A stretch of DNA of 40,881 nucleotides. It comes from Cyanobium sp. NIES-981. Its GTDB lineage: Bacteria > Cyanobacteriota > Cyanobacteriia > PCC-6307 > Cyanobiaceae. Below are positions 13,958-24,000 of the stretch, piece by piece; the stretch's first letter is position 1; every line of letters begins with the position of its first letter. The position numbers and the translations under genes are program-made. The stretch spans positions 1 through 40,881 of the forward strand of contig CAMDEM010000019.1 of NCBI GenBank assembly GCA_945896675.1. The letters are read 5' to 3'. The notes under the pieces are model-generated. The model was not told the origin of the DNA. It worked only from the letters and a program-made list of their open reading frames with translations, and searched no databases.

Positions 13958-15667
13958 TCAGGCAGGGAAGACGCGCAAATACTGGGCCGGGCCCCGGCCA
14001 AAGACCGCCGTGCGCAGCCGGTAGCGACTGGCCAGTTCAGCCTGCATCTGACGCACCCTCCCGGTGCGGGGGAGGAGCTCCACGGGATGGCCCTGGGGCA
14101 AAACCACCTGCTCTACCGCCAGTCGACATTCCTCTAGCGCCGCCAGGGCATCGTCCAACCCTGTTGCTTGGCCCCCGTGGGCCTGGGATTCACCAGCGGC
14201 CTCAGGCTCCCCCACCGGGCTGCCCTGGCGATTGGCCAACAACCGCTCCAGCCCCCGCTGCACCTGGGGAAGGGCGGCGCTTTTGATCACCAGGATCGGG
14301 ATGCCGAGCTCCTGGGCCTGGCGCCGCACGTGGGGATCGCGCCCCAACTGCTGCCGCACAGCGAGGACCACATCCGCCAGCTCCACGCTGCCGGCCAACT
14401 CCACCGGCAACTGTCTAGAGCGGGCCACCTGCTCCAGCTGGCTGCGGCTGATCCCTGAGCCATAGACCCGCAGGCTCTGGCCTGGCGAGGCGACCAGCCC
14501 AGGGCCTGGGCCTGGCTCCTGGTCTACCTCGTCATCTACCCCGGCATCGACCTCGTGGCCTGCCCCGTCGCCAGCGTCGTCCTCCAGCGGGAGCAACGAA
14601 GCGGGATGAACCCGTCCAGGGGGCATGGGTGGGTGTTCCGGGCGATCCCGGGGCTGGGGACTGGCCAGGGTTGGGGGAGACGGGGCCTGGCGGGTGAGCA
14701 GGCCATCGGGGCCCACTTCCCGAATCTCAGGGCGAGCGGTCTGGCCCCGCAGCAACCAATCCACCGTGCGGGCCACATCCCGATGCACCAACCAGCGGTG
14801 ACGGGTGTGCATCTCCACCGCCAAGGGGAAAGTGGGATCAGCCGCCCGCTCCAGCACGGTTTTTTGGGTGCGGCGGCGGCGCGCCTCCTCGTCGCCCAGG
14901 GTCACCGACTGAATGCCCCCCACCAAATCAGCGAGCGTGGGGTTCTTGATCAGGTTGGCCAGCTCATTGCCATGGGCCGTGGCCACGAGCATCACGCCCC
15001 GCTCGGCAATCGTGCGGGCCGCCAAGGCCTCGAGCTCGGTGCCGATTTCATCGATCACGATGACCTCGGGCATGTGGTTCTCCACCGCCTCGATCATCAC
15101 CTGGTGCTGGAGCTCAGGTCGGGCCACCTGCATGCGCCTTGCCCGACCAATGGCGGGGTGGGGGATATCGCCATCGCCGGCAATTTCATTGCTGGTGTCA
15201 ATGACCACCACCCGCTTGCCCAAGTCATCGGCCAGCACCCGGGCAATCTCCCTTAGCGCCGTGGTCTTCCCTACCCCGGGCCGCCCCATCAACAACAACG
15301 ACTGGTTCGAATCGAGCAGGTCTCGCACCATGGCAACGGTGCCAAACACGGCCCTGCCGACCCGGCAGGTGAGACCCACCACAGCCCCAAGCCGGTTGCG
15401 AATGGCACTGATGCGGTGCAGCGTGCGCTCAATGCCAGCCCGGTTGTCGCCGCCGAAGCTGCCGAGCTGGTCGATCACAGCCTCCAAATCGGCCCGCGTA
15501 ACCGGGTTCTCGCCCAAGGCCATCACCCGGGCTGGGTAGCGGGCCTCGGGCACCCGGCCCAGATCCAGCACCACCTCAAGCAGCTGGTCGCGGGCTTGGG
15601 GCGTGGCTAGAGCCTGCTGAACCTCGGCGGGCAGCACCTCCAGCAAACGATTGAGGTCGTCGGTCAT
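13958..15667 (-). CDS. Ycf45-type AAA ATPase with R3H-like C-terminus (SpoIIIAA-like)
   Basis: This 569-residue protein is related to the plastid Ycf45 family and to SpoIIIAA. The ATPase core has Walker A MGRPGVGKTT (about residues 130-139), VVVIDTSNEIAGDGD, Walker B EVIVIDEIGTELEA and ATAHGNEL. An acidic Gly/Asp-rich linker follows, then a C-terminal region (YGSGISRSQLEQVARSRQLP, ILVIKSAALPQVQRGLERLL) and a possible R3H nucleic-acid-binding segment (VELLPRTGRVRQMQAELASR). The ATG at 15667 begins MTDDLNRLLEVLP, which fits the family start. An in-frame GTG at 15790 would add 41 residues made largely of IPPQA repeats. It follows ldpA on the same strand and may share its transcript. Cellular role unknown. 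Confidence 0.85.
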   Translation of the reverse strand: MTDDLNRLLEVLPAEVQQALATPQARDQLLEVVLDLGRVPEARYPARVMALGENPVTRADLEAVIDQLGSFGGDNRAGIERTLHRISAIRNRLGAVVGLTCRVGRAVFGTVAMVRDLLDSNQSLLLMGRPGVGKTTALREIARVLADDLGKRVVVIDTSNEIAGDGDIPHPAIGRARRMQVARPELQHQVMIEAVENHMPEVIVIDEIGTELEALAARTIAERGVMLVATAHGNELANLIKNPTLADLVGGIQSVTLGDEEARRRRTQKTVLERAADPTFPLAVEMHTRHRWLVHRDVARTVDWLLRGQTARPEIREVGPDGLLTRQAPSPPTLASPQPRDRPEHPPMPPGRVHPASLLPLEDDAGDGAGHEVDAGVDDEVDQEPGPGPGLVASPGQSLRVYGSGISRSQLEQVARSRQLPVELAGSVELADVVLAVRQQLGRDPHVRRQAQELGIPILVIKSAALPQVQRGLERLLANRQGSPVGEPEAAGESQAHGGQATGLDDALAALEECRLAVEQVVLPQGHPVELLPRTGRVRQMQAELASRYRLRTAVFGRGPAQYLRVFPA

Positions 15668-15682
15668 CCGCTGGGGGGCCAC

Positions 15683-15742
15683 GGCCTGCGGGGGGATGGC
15701 CTGCGGGGGGATGGCCTGCGGGGGGATGGCCTGCGGGGGGAT
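15683..15742 (-). repeat. Four perfect 15-bp tandem repeats before the Ycf45-type gene
   Basis: The unit ggcctgcggggggat occurs four times head to tail. On the minus strand it would encode IPPQA each time, in frame with the downstream ATPase gene if translation began at GTG 15790. The unit length keeps the frame. Confidence 0.9.
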
Positions 15743-15803
15743 GGGCTGGGTGGAGAAGGCCAGGGAAGCGAACGAATCGGGGCTCAGCACGACGCCACAC
15801 GGA

Positions 15804-16817
15804 TTAGGTCCTTTCTAGCCAGGGGCGCACAAGCTGTTGTACCGCCACCAGGGCTTGGGGCCAGAGCTCCCCGTCGGCCAAGAGGGAGGTGCCCCGCTGC
15901 TGGGCGGCAAGCAACCAGGGCTGGAGCTGCCGGCGGGCGACCCCACCAAAGGCCACCCCGGCCGCCAGCCGCGCCAGTTGGGGCTGGGCCTCGAGATGGG
16001 CCAGCGTCTTGCCATTGGTGCCCCCGGCCAGCTGGAGGGGCCCGGGGGGAGCCTGGGGCGCCAGCTGGCCCAACAACTGCACGGCTGCGTGGGCCATGCC
16101 GTCACCCACATCCCCGCTCATGGGGCGACCATCCAGCTGCCAAATCGGCAGCAGCCCCTTGGCCCGGATCAGGGCAAAGCGCTGCCACAGCTCCTGGGCA
16201 CCCACCTCGGCCCCCGCACTCACCGCCAGCCTCCGCAGCGGGATACCGCTCGCCATCAGCTGATCAAGGCGCTCGCCAAAGGCGTGCAGCCGGCCAGGTT
16301 GGGTATGCAGCTCGATCGCCTCGGGCTGCAACTCCGCCAGGAGGGGAGCCACAGCCCCGGGGGCCAACACCTGGCTGCGCTCCTGGATCAGGCCCAGCGG
16401 GCAGGCGGGCAAGCAGCGGCCGCAGCCATAGCAACGCTCCTCGACGACACCTGGACCACCTGGAGTGGGCGGGCCGATCGCCAGGGCCGGACAAACCCGC
16501 TCGCAGGGGCGCGGGCAACTGCTGGGGCAATGAGCCGGATCGAACCAGGCCTTGCGGAAATGGGGATCGAGGCCATCACTGAGGCTCAACATCAGCCAGG
16601 GCCTGGCGGCACCTCGGGCCACGGCCCAGGCCACGCCTCGCCGAATGGCAGCCACCACGGCCCGATCCGCGGCCCCATCAATGCAATGCACGCCTGCCAG
16701 CGCGTAGAGGCCACACAGGTCCTCGATGGCGTCGAGATCCTGATTGCTCGCGCCGCAAATCAACTTGACCCAACGGCCCTGGGCCAGGGCGGCTTCAGGC
16801 AGCAAGCAGCTGCTCAA
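15804..16817 (-). CDS. ldpA: Light-dependent period protein LdpA (iron-sulfur, circadian input)
   Basis: This 337-residue cytosolic protein senses redox state and feeds light information to the Kai clock; loss of ldpA in Synechococcus elongatus removes light-dependent period changes. The family stretch [21 protein letters not shown] is at about residues 14-34. Two ferredoxin-like cysteine clusters follow ([14 protein letters not shown] and [14 protein letters not shown], about 97-136), fit for two [4Fe-4S] clusters. No ATG is available. TTG at 16817 gives a suitable N-terminus, with TTG 16805 an alternative. The start overlaps the 3' end of ndhN by 23 bases, so the two are probably translationally coupled. 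Confidence 0.9.
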   Translation of the reverse strand: MSSCLLPEAALAQGRWVKLICGASNQDLDAIEDLCGLYALAGVHCIDGAADRAVVAAIRRGVAWAVARGAARPWLMLSLSDGLDPHFRKAWFDPAHCPSSCPRPCERVCPALAIGPPTPGGPGVVEERCYGCGRCLPACPLGLIQERSQVLAPGAVAPLLAELQPEAIELHTQPGRLHAFGERLDQLMASGIPLRRLAVSAGAEVGAQELWQRFALIRAKGLLPIWQLDGRPMSGDVGDGMAHAAVQLLGQLAPQAPPGPLQLAGGTNGKTLAHLEAQPQLARLAAGVAFGGVARRQLQPWLLAAQQRGTSLLADGELWPQALVAVQQLVRPWLERT

Positions 16818-17256
16818 GGGGCTGCCAACGCAGGCTGCGGGAGCCGCCCATTTCCACCACCATCTTCAGCCGCGGTTCCTTGCGGCACAGGGCAAGTAGG
16901 GAGGCGAGCTCAGCTGAAGACAGCACCTGGCCCTCAATCAGCCACAAGAGAATCGGCTTGGAGCCCTCCAGCAAGGAGCCCAGCTGGGGCATCACCCGTT
17001 GGACTTCGCCCACGGCCGCACCCCGACCCACACTTTGATGGCCCAGGTGGGGAGGGCGCACGCCATGGAGCTGAAGCAGGTAGGCCTCGGGATCGCCCAG
17101 GCCTCGAGCTGAGGTCATCTGAGCTTGGTAACCCGCTGCCCGCATGCGACGCAGCAGTCGGGTTTCGGCCCCACCTTCAAGGGGCACGAAAAGGGCAAGG
17201 GCACCGGCCTGCTCCAGGTCCTGCCGGAAACCGCGACCAGAGAGCAGCAGGGGCAT
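16795..17256 (-). CDS. ndhN: NAD(P)H-quinone oxidoreductase subunit N
   Basis: The 153-residue product is the NdhN subunit of the thylakoid NDH-1 complex, which runs cyclic electron flow, respiration and, in special forms, CO2 uptake. NdhN is a hydrophilic subunit of the connecting arm specific to oxygenic phototrophs. Family stretches are [49 protein letters not shown] and the C-terminal WQPLEQLLA. The ATG at 17256 (MPLLL) matches known NdhN starts; the TTG two codons earlier is not needed. First gene of an ndhN-ldpA unit, divergent from the ribosomal cluster. Confidence 0.95.
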   Translation of the reverse strand: MPLLLSGRGFRQDLEQAGALALFVPLEGGAETRLLRRMRAAGYQAQMTSARGLGDPEAYLLQLHGVRPPHLGHQSVGRGAAVGEVQRVMPQLGSLLEGSKPILLWLIEGQVLSSAELASLLALCRKEPRLKMVVEMGGSRSLRWQPLEQLLAA

Positions 17257-17745
17257 CGCCAACAGACGCGGAGCTGGGCAGCAGTCTGACAGCCCACATC
17301 AAAAGCGGTGCCCCAAGGCCGCCCAAAGGGAGGGGGGTCGGTGATGGGGTATGGTTTCTGGCTGTGCCATTGATCTGTGCCCGTCCGCTAGCCGGGCCTC
17401 CAAATCTCGGCACAAGGTCACCAGTGGTGGTGGCCTTCCCAGGCCAGTACGGAAGAAGCAGCTTTCACCAGCTGTGTCAACCGTCGGGAAACTGTCCGAA
17501 CGCCTTCGGTTTCTCCGGAAATCGCGACCGGTTCAGACAAGTCCCAGCCCTCTGATCAGGATCTGATCCGTCTTGCTAGCCCTTTGGACATCGCACAAGC
17601 CCTGCGTCAGGCCTCGCCTCTCGCAAGCTCGGGCAGCCCCTAGGACGAGCCAGAAGTTCTTCCCCCTGAATTCAGTTTTCTCCGGCTCCATCTCTGCCTT
17701 ACGGCAAGGATGTCCGGTGGTCCAGCTGGCGCTGTTTCTCTTCCT
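17257..17745. promoter_or_regulatory. Divergent 489-bp leader/promoter region between ndhN and rplC
   Basis: No gene is convincing here; open frames are antisense or extend rplC upstream without conservation signs. It should hold the ndhN promoter, the main promoter of the ribosomal cluster and probably a long mRNA leader. Visible features are an inverted repeat GATCAG-gat-CTGATC at 17554-17568 and several short GC hairpins, such as GGCCT-tccc-AGGCC near 17432-17445. No clear -35/-10 pair was identified. Confidence 0.5.
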
Positions 17746-18393
17746 ATGTCTATCGGCATTCTTGGGAAGAAATTGGGCATGTCCCAGTTCTTCGACGACG
17801 AGGGCAGATCCATCCCGGTCACATTGATCGAGGCGGGTCCTTGCCGCATCACCCAACTCAAATCCACCAACACCGACGGCTACGTCGCGGTGCAACTTGG
17901 TTTTGGCGACATTCGCGAAAAGCTCGTGAATAAGCCAGCCAAAGGGCACCTGGCCAAGTCCGGCGACGAGGTCCTGCGTCACCTGAAGGAATATCGGGTT
18001 GACAGCGTGGACGGCCTCGAGCTGGGTAGCTCCGTCACCGTGGCTGCTTTCGAAGCCGGTCAAAAGGTTGACGTCAGTGGCGACACCATGGGCCGCGGTT
18101 TCGCAGGCCTCCAGAAGCGCCATGGCTTCAGCCGCGGTCCCATGACCCACGGCTCGAAGAACCACCGCGAACCAGGCTCGATTGGCGCCGGCACAACCCC
18201 AGGCCGCGTCTATCCCGGCAAACGGATGTCTGGCCGTTACGGCGGCAAGCAAATCACCACCCGCGGTCTGGTGATCCTGAAAGTGGATACCGAGCGCAAT
18301 TTGCTGGTGGTCAAAGGTTCAGTGCCCGGCAAGCCCGGCGCCCTGCTGAACATCCGCCCGGCGAACCGGGTCGGCTTCAAAGCTGGGAACTGA
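17746..18393 (+). CDS. rplC: 50S ribosomal protein L3
   Basis: This 215-residue primary binder of 23S rRNA helps shape the peptidyl-transferase centre. It has [20 protein letters not shown] at the start and the long-loop signature [35 protein letters not shown]. The ATG at 17746 was preferred to an upstream in-frame start at 17710 because it begins the conserved sequence. First gene of the supercluster; rpsJ, which leads the S10 operon elsewhere, is absent, as usual in cyanobacteria, where it sits in the str operon. Confidence 0.97.
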   Translation: MSIGILGKKLGMSQFFDDEGRSIPVTLIEAGPCRITQLKSTNTDGYVAVQLGFGDIREKLVNKPAKGHLAKSGDEVLRHLKEYRVDSVDGLELGSSVTVAAFEAGQKVDVSGDTMGRGFAGLQKRHGFSRGPMTHGSKNHREPGSIGAGTTPGRVYPGKRMSGRYGGKQITTRGLVILKVDTERNLLVVKGSVPGKPGALLNIRPANRVGFKAGN

Positions 18394-18404
18394 GGAGAAC
18401 ACCG

Positions 18405-19040
18405 ATGACAAACTGTGTAATCCGCGATTGGCAGGGTAAGGAAGCTGGAAAAGCTGCCCTCGACCTGAAAGTCGCCAAAGAAGCGTCCGCCCAAGACCTG
18501 ATCCATCGCGCCGTGGTCCGGCAGCTGGCCAACGCCCGCCAGGGCACAGCCAGCACCCTGACCCGGGCCGAAGTGGCCGGTGGCGGCCGCAAGCCCTACA
18601 AGCAAAAGGGCACCGGTCGCGCCCGTCAGGGTTCGATCCGCACCCCCCTCCGCCCCGGCGGCGGTGTGGTGTTTGGGCCCAAGCCCCGCAGCTACACCCT
18701 GGCGATGAACCGCAAGGAACGTCGCCTGGCCCTGCGCACCGCCCTGATGAGCCGCATCACCGACATCACGGTGGTGAAGGGCTTTGGTGCGGGTCTTGAA
18801 ACCCCCAAAACCAAAGAGATCACCGCTGCCCTCCAGCGTCTCGGCATTGATGCCGGCGCCAAGGTGCTGTTGGTGCTCGATGGGGCCACCGAGGCTGTGC
18901 GCCGCTCAGTGCGCAACCTCGAGAAGGTCAAGCTGATCGCTGCTGATCAGCTCAACGTGTTCGATCTCCTCCACGCCAACAACTTGGTGGTGAGCGAAGA
19001 AGCACTCGCGAAGATCCAGGAGGTCTACGGAAATGACTGA
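18405..19040 (+). CDS. rplD: 50S ribosomal protein L4
   Basis: This 211-residue protein lines the nascent-chain exit tunnel through its basic loop ([35 protein letters not shown], about residues 57-98). In enterobacteria L4 also represses its own operon; that is not evident here. A GAGGAG ribosome site lies 7 bases before the ATG. Its last bases contain the AGGAGGT site of rplW, and its stop overlaps the rplW start by 8 bases, indicating translational coupling. Confidence 0.97.
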   Translation: MTNCVIRDWQGKEAGKAALDLKVAKEASAQDLIHRAVVRQLANARQGTASTLTRAEVAGGGRKPYKQKGTGRARQGSIRTPLRPGGGVVFGPKPRSYTLAMNRKERRLALRTALMSRITDITVVKGFGAGLETPKTKEITAALQRLGIDAGAKVLLVLDGATEAVRRSVRNLEKVKLIAADQLNVFDLLHANNLVVSEEALAKIQEVYGND

Positions 19041-19335
19041 GCGTTTTGTCGGCAGGCTCGCGGACGTGATCCGTCGGCCTCTGATCACTGAGAAGGCCAC
19101 CCGTGCCCTCGAGCTGAACCAGTACACCTTCGAGGTGGACCACCGGGCTGCCAAGCCCGACATCAAAGCCGCCGTCGAGCAACTGTTCGACGTCCGCGTG
19201 GTGGGTGTCAGCACCATGAATCCCCCTCGCCGGTCCAGGCGTGTGGGCCGCTTCGCTGGCAAACGTGCCCAGGTGAAGAAAGCCGTGGTGCGCCTGGCCG
19301 AGGGCAACGCCATCCAGCTTTTCCCCGAGTCCTGA
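19033..19335 (+). CDS. rplW: 50S ribosomal protein L23
   Basis: This 100-residue protein sits at the tunnel exit, where trigger factor and the signal recognition particle dock. Visible family features are [26 protein letters not shown] and the basic end of the extended loop ([23 protein letters not shown]). Start codon 19033 lies within the overlapping end of rplD and is preceded by AGGAGGT inside that gene. Confidence 0.97.
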   Translation: MTERFVGRLADVIRRPLITEKATRALELNQYTFEVDHRAAKPDIKAAVEQLFDVRVVGVSTMNPPRRSRRVGRFAGKRAQVKKAVVRLAEGNAIQLFPES

Positions 19336-19350
19336 GGCGCCTAAACAACC

Positions 19351-20214
19351 ATGGCTATTCGTAAATACCGCCCCATCACCCCCGGCACCCGCACCCGTGT
19401 CGCCAGTGATTTCTCTGAAATCACTGGCCGCGGTCGCGAACGGGGCCTGGTGGTGGCCAAGCACCGCCGCAAAGGCCGCAACAACCGGGGCGTCATCACC
19501 TGCCGCCACCGGGGCGGCGGTCACAAGCGCCTCTACAGAATCGTCGACTTCCGACGCGATAAGCACGGTGTGGTCGCCAAAGTGGCTGCCATTCACTACG
19601 ACCCCCATCGCAATGCCCGCCTGGCCCTGCTCTTCTACGCCGATGGCGAGAAGCGCTACATCCTGGCCCCGGCAGGCATTGAGATCGGCCAACAGCTGAT
19701 TTCGGGCCCAGAGTCTCCAATCGAGACCGGCAACGCCCTGCCCCTGTCATCCATCCCCTTGGGTTCAAGCGTCCACAACGTGGAGCTCTACGCCGGCCGG
19801 GGTGGCCAGATGGTTCGCACCGCTGGTGCCAGTGCCCAGGTGATGGCCAAAGAAGGCGACTACGTCGCCCTCAAACTGCCCTCCACTGAGGTTCGCCTGG
19901 TGCGTCGCGAGTGCTACGCCACCATCGGCGAAGTGGGCAACTCCGAGGTACGGAACACCAGCCTCGGCAAAGCTGGCCGCAAGCGCTGGCTGGGTCGCCG
20001 GCCTGAGGTCCGCGGCAGCGTGATGAACCCCTGCGATCACCCCCACGGTGGTGGCGAGGGCCGCGCTCCCATCGGTCGCTCTGGTCCTGTTACCCCCTGG
20101 GGCAAACCAGCCCTGGGCCTCAAAACCCGTAAGCGGAACAAACCCAGCAATCGGTTTGTGCTCCGGAAACGTCGCCGCACCTCCAAGCGGAGCCGTGGCG
20201 GACGCGATTCCTGA
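19351..20214 (+). CDS. rplB: 50S ribosomal protein L2
   Basis: This 287-residue 23S rRNA-binding protein is needed for subunit association and peptidyl-transferase activity. The invariant functional stretch [20 protein letters not shown], which contains the essential His, is near residues 226-245. The [13 protein letters not shown] start and the basic end [20 protein letters not shown] are typical of bacterial and plastid L2. Full length, 15 bp after rplW. Confidence 0.98.
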   Translation: MAIRKYRPITPGTRTRVASDFSEITGRGRERGLVVAKHRRKGRNNRGVITCRHRGGGHKRLYRIVDFRRDKHGVVAKVAAIHYDPHRNARLALLFYADGEKRYILAPAGIEIGQQLISGPESPIETGNALPLSSIPLGSSVHNVELYAGRGGQMVRTAGASAQVMAKEGDYVALKLPSTEVRLVRRECYATIGEVGNSEVRNTSLGKAGRKRWLGRRPEVRGSVMNPCDHPHGGGEGRAPIGRSGPVTPWGKPALGLKTRKRNKPSNRFVLRKRRRTSKRSRGGRDS

Positions 20215-20249
20215 TGAACCACACCGCTTTGCTTTCTGCTTAAACCGCC

Positions 20250-20525
20250 ATGGGACGTTCACTCAAAAAAGGTCCGTTTGTTGCCGACAGCCTGCTCAGC
20301 AAGGTTGAAAAGCAAAACGCCGCCGACGACAAATCCGTGATCAAAACCTGGTCACGGGCTTCCACCATCCTGCCGATGATGATCGGCCACACAATTGCCG
20401 TTCACAACGGCAAATCACATGTTCCCGTCTACGTGACGGAACAAATGGTGGGCCACAAGCTCGGGGAATTCGCCCCCACCCGCACCTTCCGGGGCCACAT
20501 CAAGGACAAGAAAGGAGGTCGCTGA
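20250..20525 (+). CDS. rpsS: 30S ribosomal protein S19
   Basis: This 91-residue protein of the 30S head contacts S13 and 16S r[46 protein letters not shown] and the C-terminal [21 protein letters not shown] are diagnostic. Its last codons contain AAAGGAGGTC, the strong ribosome-binding site of rplV, which starts 5 bases after the rpsS stop. Confidence 0.97.
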   Translation: MGRSLKKGPFVADSLLSKVEKQNAADDKSVIKTWSRASTILPMMIGHTIAVHNGKSHVPVYVTEQMVGHKLGEFAPTRTFRGHIKDKKGGR

Positions 20526-20529
20526 CGCT

Positions 20530-20883
20530 ATGGCAAACACACCCACCAACAAGGCCCTCGCCCACGGTCGCTTCATCCGAGGCTCCGTGTCCAAAGTGCG
20601 ACGGGTTCTCGACCAGATCCGCGGCCGCTCTTACCGCGAGGCGCTGATCATGCTCGAGTTCATGCCATACCGGTCCACCGGCCCCATCACCAAGGTGTTG
20701 CGGTCGGCGGTAGCAAACGCCGAGCACAACATGGGTCTCGACCCTGCCACCTTGGTCATCAGCGAGGCCATCGCCGACATGGGTCCGTCCCTGAAGCGTT
20801 TCCGGCCCCGCGCCCAAGGTCGCGCCTTCGCGATCAAAAAACAGACCTGCCACATCAGCATTGCTGTGGCTCCTTCCACCTGA
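20530..20883 (+). CDS. rplV: 50S ribosomal protein L22
   Basis: This 117-residue protein binds all domains of 23S rRNA, and its beta-hairpin reaches into the exit tunnel. Family features are [28 protein letters not shown] and the loop [24 protein letters not shown]. The start at 20530 is set by AAAGGAGGT within the end of rpsS. Confidence 0.97.
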   Translation: MANTPTNKALAHGRFIRGSVSKVRRVLDQIRGRSYREALIMLEFMPYRSTGPITKVLRSAVANAEHNMGLDPATLVISEAIADMGPSLKRFRPRAQGRAFAIKKQTCHISIAVAPST

Positions 20884-20902
20884 CCCCCGAGGACACCGAA
20901 CG

Positions 20903-21631
20903 ATGGGACACAAGATCCATCCAACCGGCCTGCGCCTGGGGATTACCCAGGAACACCGCTCGCGTTGGTACGCCCCAAGCAAGACCTATCCGACCCTCCT
21001 CCAGGAGGATGACCGGATTCGCAAATTCGTCCATAAGAAGTACGGCGCTGCCGGCATCAGCGATGTGCTGATCGCCCGCAAGGCCGACCAATTGGAAGTT
21101 GAGCTCAAAACCGCCCGTCCTGGGGTGCTCGTTGGCCGTCAGGGCAGCGGCATTGAGGAGCTCCGCGCCGGCATCCAGAAAACCCTGGGTGATGCCAACC
21201 GTCAGGTGCGCATCAACGTGGTGGAAGTCGAGCGGGTCGATGCCGATGCCTTCTTGCTGGCTGAGCACATCGCCCAACAACTGGAGAAGCGCGTCGCCTT
21301 CCGGCGCGTGCTGCGGATGACCGTGCAGCGGGCCCAACGGGCTGGCGTGCTCGGCCTGAAAATCCAGGTCAGCGGCCGCCTCAACGGCGCTGAAATTGCT
21401 CGTACCGAATGGACCCGCGAAGGACGTGTTCCCCTGCACACCCTGCGCGCAGACATCGACTACGCAACCAAGTTGGCCAGCACCACTTACGGGGTGTTGG
21501 GCATCAAAGTTTGGGTGTTCAAAGGCGAGGTTCTACCTGGCCAAAAAGAACAGCTGCCCGTGGGTGCAGCTCCTCGTCGGCGGACCAGCCGGCAGCCCCA
21601 ACAGTTCGAAGACCGCTCCAATAAGGAGTGA
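20903..21631 (+). CDS. rpsC: 30S ribosomal protein S3
   Basis: This 242-residue protein at the mRNA entry channel belongs to the 30S head. It begins [22 protein letters not shown]. The KH type 2 RNA-binding domain has the GxxG loop in [14 protein letters not shown] (about residues 77-90), and the C-terminal domain includes [15 protein letters not shown]. The ATG at 20903 begins the conserved N-terminus; upstream in-frame codons belong to the rplV-rpsC gap. Confidence 0.97.
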   Translation: MGHKIHPTGLRLGITQEHRSRWYAPSKTYPTLLQEDDRIRKFVHKKYGAAGISDVLIARKADQLEVELKTARPGVLVGRQGSGIEELRAGIQKTLGDANRQVRINVVEVERVDADAFLLAEHIAQQLEKRVAFRRVLRMTVQRAQRAGVLGLKIQVSGRLNGAEIARTEWTREGRVPLHTLRADIDYATKLASTTYGVLGIKVWVFKGEVLPGQKEQLPVGAAPRRRTSRQPQQFEDRSNKE

Positions 21632-21646
21632 TCAGGAGGCCGAATC

Positions 21647-22111
21647 ATGCTGAGTCCAAAACGCGTCAAATTCCGTAAGCAGCAGCGGGGCCGTATGCGC
21701 GGCACCGCTACCCGCGGAAACACCATTGCCTTCGGGCAATTTGCCCTGCAGGCCCAAGAATGCGGCTGGATCACATCCCGCCAAATCGAAGCCAGCCGCC
21801 GGGCCATGACCCGCCAAGTCAAGCGGGGCGGAAAGATCTGGATTCGGATCTTCCCCGACAAGCCCGTCACCATGCGAGCCGCCGAAACCCGCATGGGTTC
21901 CGGTAAAGGCAACCCGGAGTTCTGGGTAGCGGTGATTAAGCCCGGTCGCATCCTGTTCGAGATGGGGGGTCCTGAAATCACCCTCGAAATCGCTAAGGAA
22001 GCCATGCGACTGGCGCAGTTCAAGCTGCCCATCAAAACCAAGTTCATCTCCCTGAGTGATCAGGAGTATGCGGACTTGGCCTCTGACCAACCCGTCGCAG
22101 TGGAGTCCTGA
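21647..22111 (+). CDS. rplP: 50S ribosomal protein L16
   Basis: This 154-residue protein near the A-site tRNA elbow and 5S rRNA carries the family core [39 protein letters not shown] and the [12 protein letters not shown] segments. It is about 15 residues longer than the common 137-140, because of an acidic C-terminal tail ([12 protein letters not shown]). A strong AGGAGG site lies 8 bases before the ATG. Confidence 0.97.
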   Translation: MLSPKRVKFRKQQRGRMRGTATRGNTIAFGQFALQAQECGWITSRQIEASRRAMTRQVKRGGKIWIRIFPDKPVTMRAAETRMGSGKGNPEFWVAVIKPGRILFEMGGPEITLEIAKEAMRLAQFKLPIKTKFISLSDQEYADLASDQPVAVES

Positions 22112-22113
22112 CC

Positions 22114-22338
22114 ATGGCCCGTCCCAACATTGCCGAAGTGCGTCAGCTCTCTGGCGAAGCGATCACCGAGCAGATCAACGCCACCCGCCGCGAACTGTTC
22201 ACCCTTCGCTTCGAGCAGGCCACGCGCCGGCTTGAAAAGCCGCACCGTTTCAAGGAAGCCCGCATCAAGCTGGCCCACCTGAAAACGGTTCAGCTGGAGC
22301 AGCAACGCTCCGCCACCCTGGCTGATTCAGCCTCCTGA
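22114..22338 (+). CDS. rpmC: 50S ribosomal protein L29
   Basis: This 74-residue helical protein near the exit tunnel partners L23. A two-helix hairpin pattern is visible ([20 protein letters not shown] and [14 protein letters not shown]). The ATG is only 2 bases past the rplP stop, so coupling is likely. It has a slightly longer C-terminus than the usual 63-70 residues. Confidence 0.95.
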   Translation: MARPNIAEVRQLSGEAITEQINATRRELFTLRFEQATRRLEKPHRFKEARIKLAHLKTVQLEQQRSATLADSAS

Positions 22339-22355
22339 TTCCCCCCTCTAGTCCC

Positions 22356-22607
22356 ATGGCACTCAAGGAAAGGGTCGGCACCGTCGTCAGCGACAAGATG
22401 GACAAAACGGTGGTGGTGGCGGTCGAAAACCGCTTCCCCCACCCCATCTACCAAAAGACGGTCAGCCGCACCACCCGTTACAAAGCCCACGACGAAGCCA
22501 ACACCTGCAACGTGGGTGATCGGGTTCGCATCACCGAGACCCGCCCCCTCAGCCGCACCAAACGGTGGACCGTGGCCGAGGTTCTCACCAACACCACCGC
22601 CGGTTGA
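22356..22607 (+). CDS. rpsQ: 30S ribosomal protein S17
   Basis: This 83-residue early-assembly protein binds helices 7 and 11 of 16S rRNA. The OB-fold signature [29 protein letters not shown] is followed by [23 protein letters not shown], both diagnostic. Full length. A GAGGAGAG site at the end of the intergenic gap serves rplN next. Confidence 0.97.
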   Translation: MALKERVGTVVSDKMDKTVVVAVENRFPHPIYQKTVSRTTRYKAHDEANTCNVGDRVRITETRPLSRTKRWTVAEVLTNTTAG

Positions 22608-22620
22608 GGAGAGCACCCCA

Positions 22621-22986
22621 ATGATTCAACAAGAGACCTATCTGAACGTCGCTGACAACAGTGGCGCCAAGCGCATACAGTGCATCCGTGTGCTGGGTAC
22701 CAACCGCCGCTACGCCCACGTCGGTGACGTGATCGTGGCAGCTGTCAAAGACGCCATGCCCAACATGGGTGTCAAAAAGTCCGATGTGGTGAAGGCCGTG
22801 GTGGTTCGCACCAAGGCCACCCTGCGTCGCGAAACCGGCAACTCGATCCGCTTCGACGACAACGCAGCGGTGATCCTCTCGGGTGACAACAACCCGAAGG
22901 GCACCAGGGTCTTCGGCCCTGTCGCCCGGGAACTTCGGGAACGCAATTTCACCAAGATTGTGTCCCTCGCTCCGGAGGTGATCTGA
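22621..22986 (+). CDS. rplN: 50S ribosomal protein L14
   Basis: This 121-residue protein forms inter-subunit bridges and contacts L19 and the silencing factor Rsf[41 protein letters not shown] and [20 protein letters not shown] are diagnostic. GAGGAG lies 9 bases before the ATG. Its last codons contain the unusually complete GGAGGTGAT ribosome site of rplX. Confidence 0.98.
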   Translation: MIQQETYLNVADNSGAKRIQCIRVLGTNRRYAHVGDVIVAAVKDAMPNMGVKKSDVVKAVVVRTKATLRRETGNSIRFDDNAAVILSGDNNPKGTRVFGPVARELRERNFTKIVSLAPEVI

Positions 22987-22987
22987 A

Positions 22988-23344
22988 ATGGCCGCCGCCA
23001 CTCCGAAAGCCAAGCCCCAGGTGCGCATCAAAATGCGCATCAAAACAGGTGACACCGTTCAGGTGATCTCCGGCAAGGACAAGGGCAAAACCGGCGAGGT
23101 GCTCCGCACTCTGCCCTACGAAAACCGCGTGATGGTGCAGGGAATCAACCTTCGCACCCGCCACGTCAAGCCCACCCAAGAGGGCGAAACCGGACGGATC
23201 GTCACCGAAGAAGCATCCATCCATGCTTCCAACGTGATGCTCTATTCGACCACCAAAAACGTGGCTAGCCGCGTCGCAATCGTGGTGGAGAAAGACGGCA
23301 CTAAACAGCGCCGCCTCAAAAAGACTGGGGAAATCCTGGCCTGA
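22988..23344 (+). CDS. rplX: 50S ribosomal protein L24
   Basis: This 118-residue assembly initiator for the large subunit has a KOW motif ([20 protein letters not shown], about residues 19-38) and the stretch [33 protein letters not shown]. The start lies one base after the rplN stop, with GGAGGTGAT located inside rplN. A 97-bp pyrimidine-rich gap with no gene follows. Confidence 0.97.
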   Translation: MAAATPKAKPQVRIKMRIKTGDTVQVISGKDKGKTGEVLRTLPYENRVMVQGINLRTRHVKPTQEGETGRIVTEEASIHASNVMLYSTTKNVASRVAIVVEKDGTKQRRLKKTGEILA

Positions 23345-23441
23345 TCTCCTGTCCACTTCTACATCTCCTTTCCCACTTCTTCTTCGTTCATCCCTGTCCG
23401 CCTTCTGACCCCGACCAGAAGCGCACTCCCCTTCCCCCGTC

Positions 23442-23981
23442 ATGTCTCTAAAACAGCGCTACCGGGAGACGATCCAGCCAAAGTTGCTTAAGGATCTCAA
23501 TCTCTCCAACATTCACGAAGTCCCGAAGGTGATGAAAGTCACCGTTAACCGGGGTCTTGGTGAAGCGGCCCAAAATGCCAAGGCCCTCGAGGCCTCCATC
23601 GCGGAGCTGGCCACAATCACCGGTCAAAAAGTGATTGTGACCCGCGCCAAGAAGGCCATCGCGGCCTTCAAGATTCGCGAAGGCATGCCCATTGGCGTCG
23701 CCGTCACCCTGCGTGGCGAGCGGATGTACGCCTTCCTGGAGCGGCTGATCAACCTGGCTCTACCCCGCATCCGCGATTTCCGCGGAGTGAGCCCCAAGAG
23801 CTTCGACGGCAGGGGGAACTACACCCTGGGGATCCGCGAACAAATCATTTTCCCGGAAATTTCGTTCGACAAGATCGATGCCATCCGGGGAATGGACGTC
23901 ACCATCGTGACCAACGCCCGTAACGACGAAGAGGGCCGGGCCCTCCTCCGCGAGATGGGAATGCCGTTCCGCAGCAACTGA
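23442..23981 (+). CDS. rplE: 50S ribosomal protein L5
   Basis: This 179-residue 5S rRNA-binding protein of the central protuberance contacts P-site tRNA. Visible features are [41 protein letters not shown] and IPFRG-type [20 protein letters not shown]. rpsN, which follows rplE in many bacteria, is absent; rpsH comes next after 19 bp. Confidence 0.97.
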   Translation: MSLKQRYRETIQPKLLKDLNLSNIHEVPKVMKVTVNRGLGEAAQNAKALEASIAELATITGQKVIVTRAKKAIAAFKIREGMPIGVAVTLRGERMYAFLERLINLALPRIRDFRGVSPKSFDGRGNYTLGIREQIIFPEISFDKIDAIRGMDVTIVTNARNDEEGRALLREMGMPFRSN

Positions 23982-24000
23982 GCCCTCCTCGGACCCGACC

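Noticed and set aside
14555-15539. Plus-strand frames opposite the Ycf45-type ATPase
   Set aside because: They are antisense to the Walker A and B regions of the real gene and have no domain pattern.
15837-17555. 572-codon open frame on the plus strand opposite ldpA and ndhN
   Set aside because: It is antisense to two genes with clear conserved motifs. High GC removes stop codons, and its translation is low-complexity Gly/Gln/Pro without any domain.
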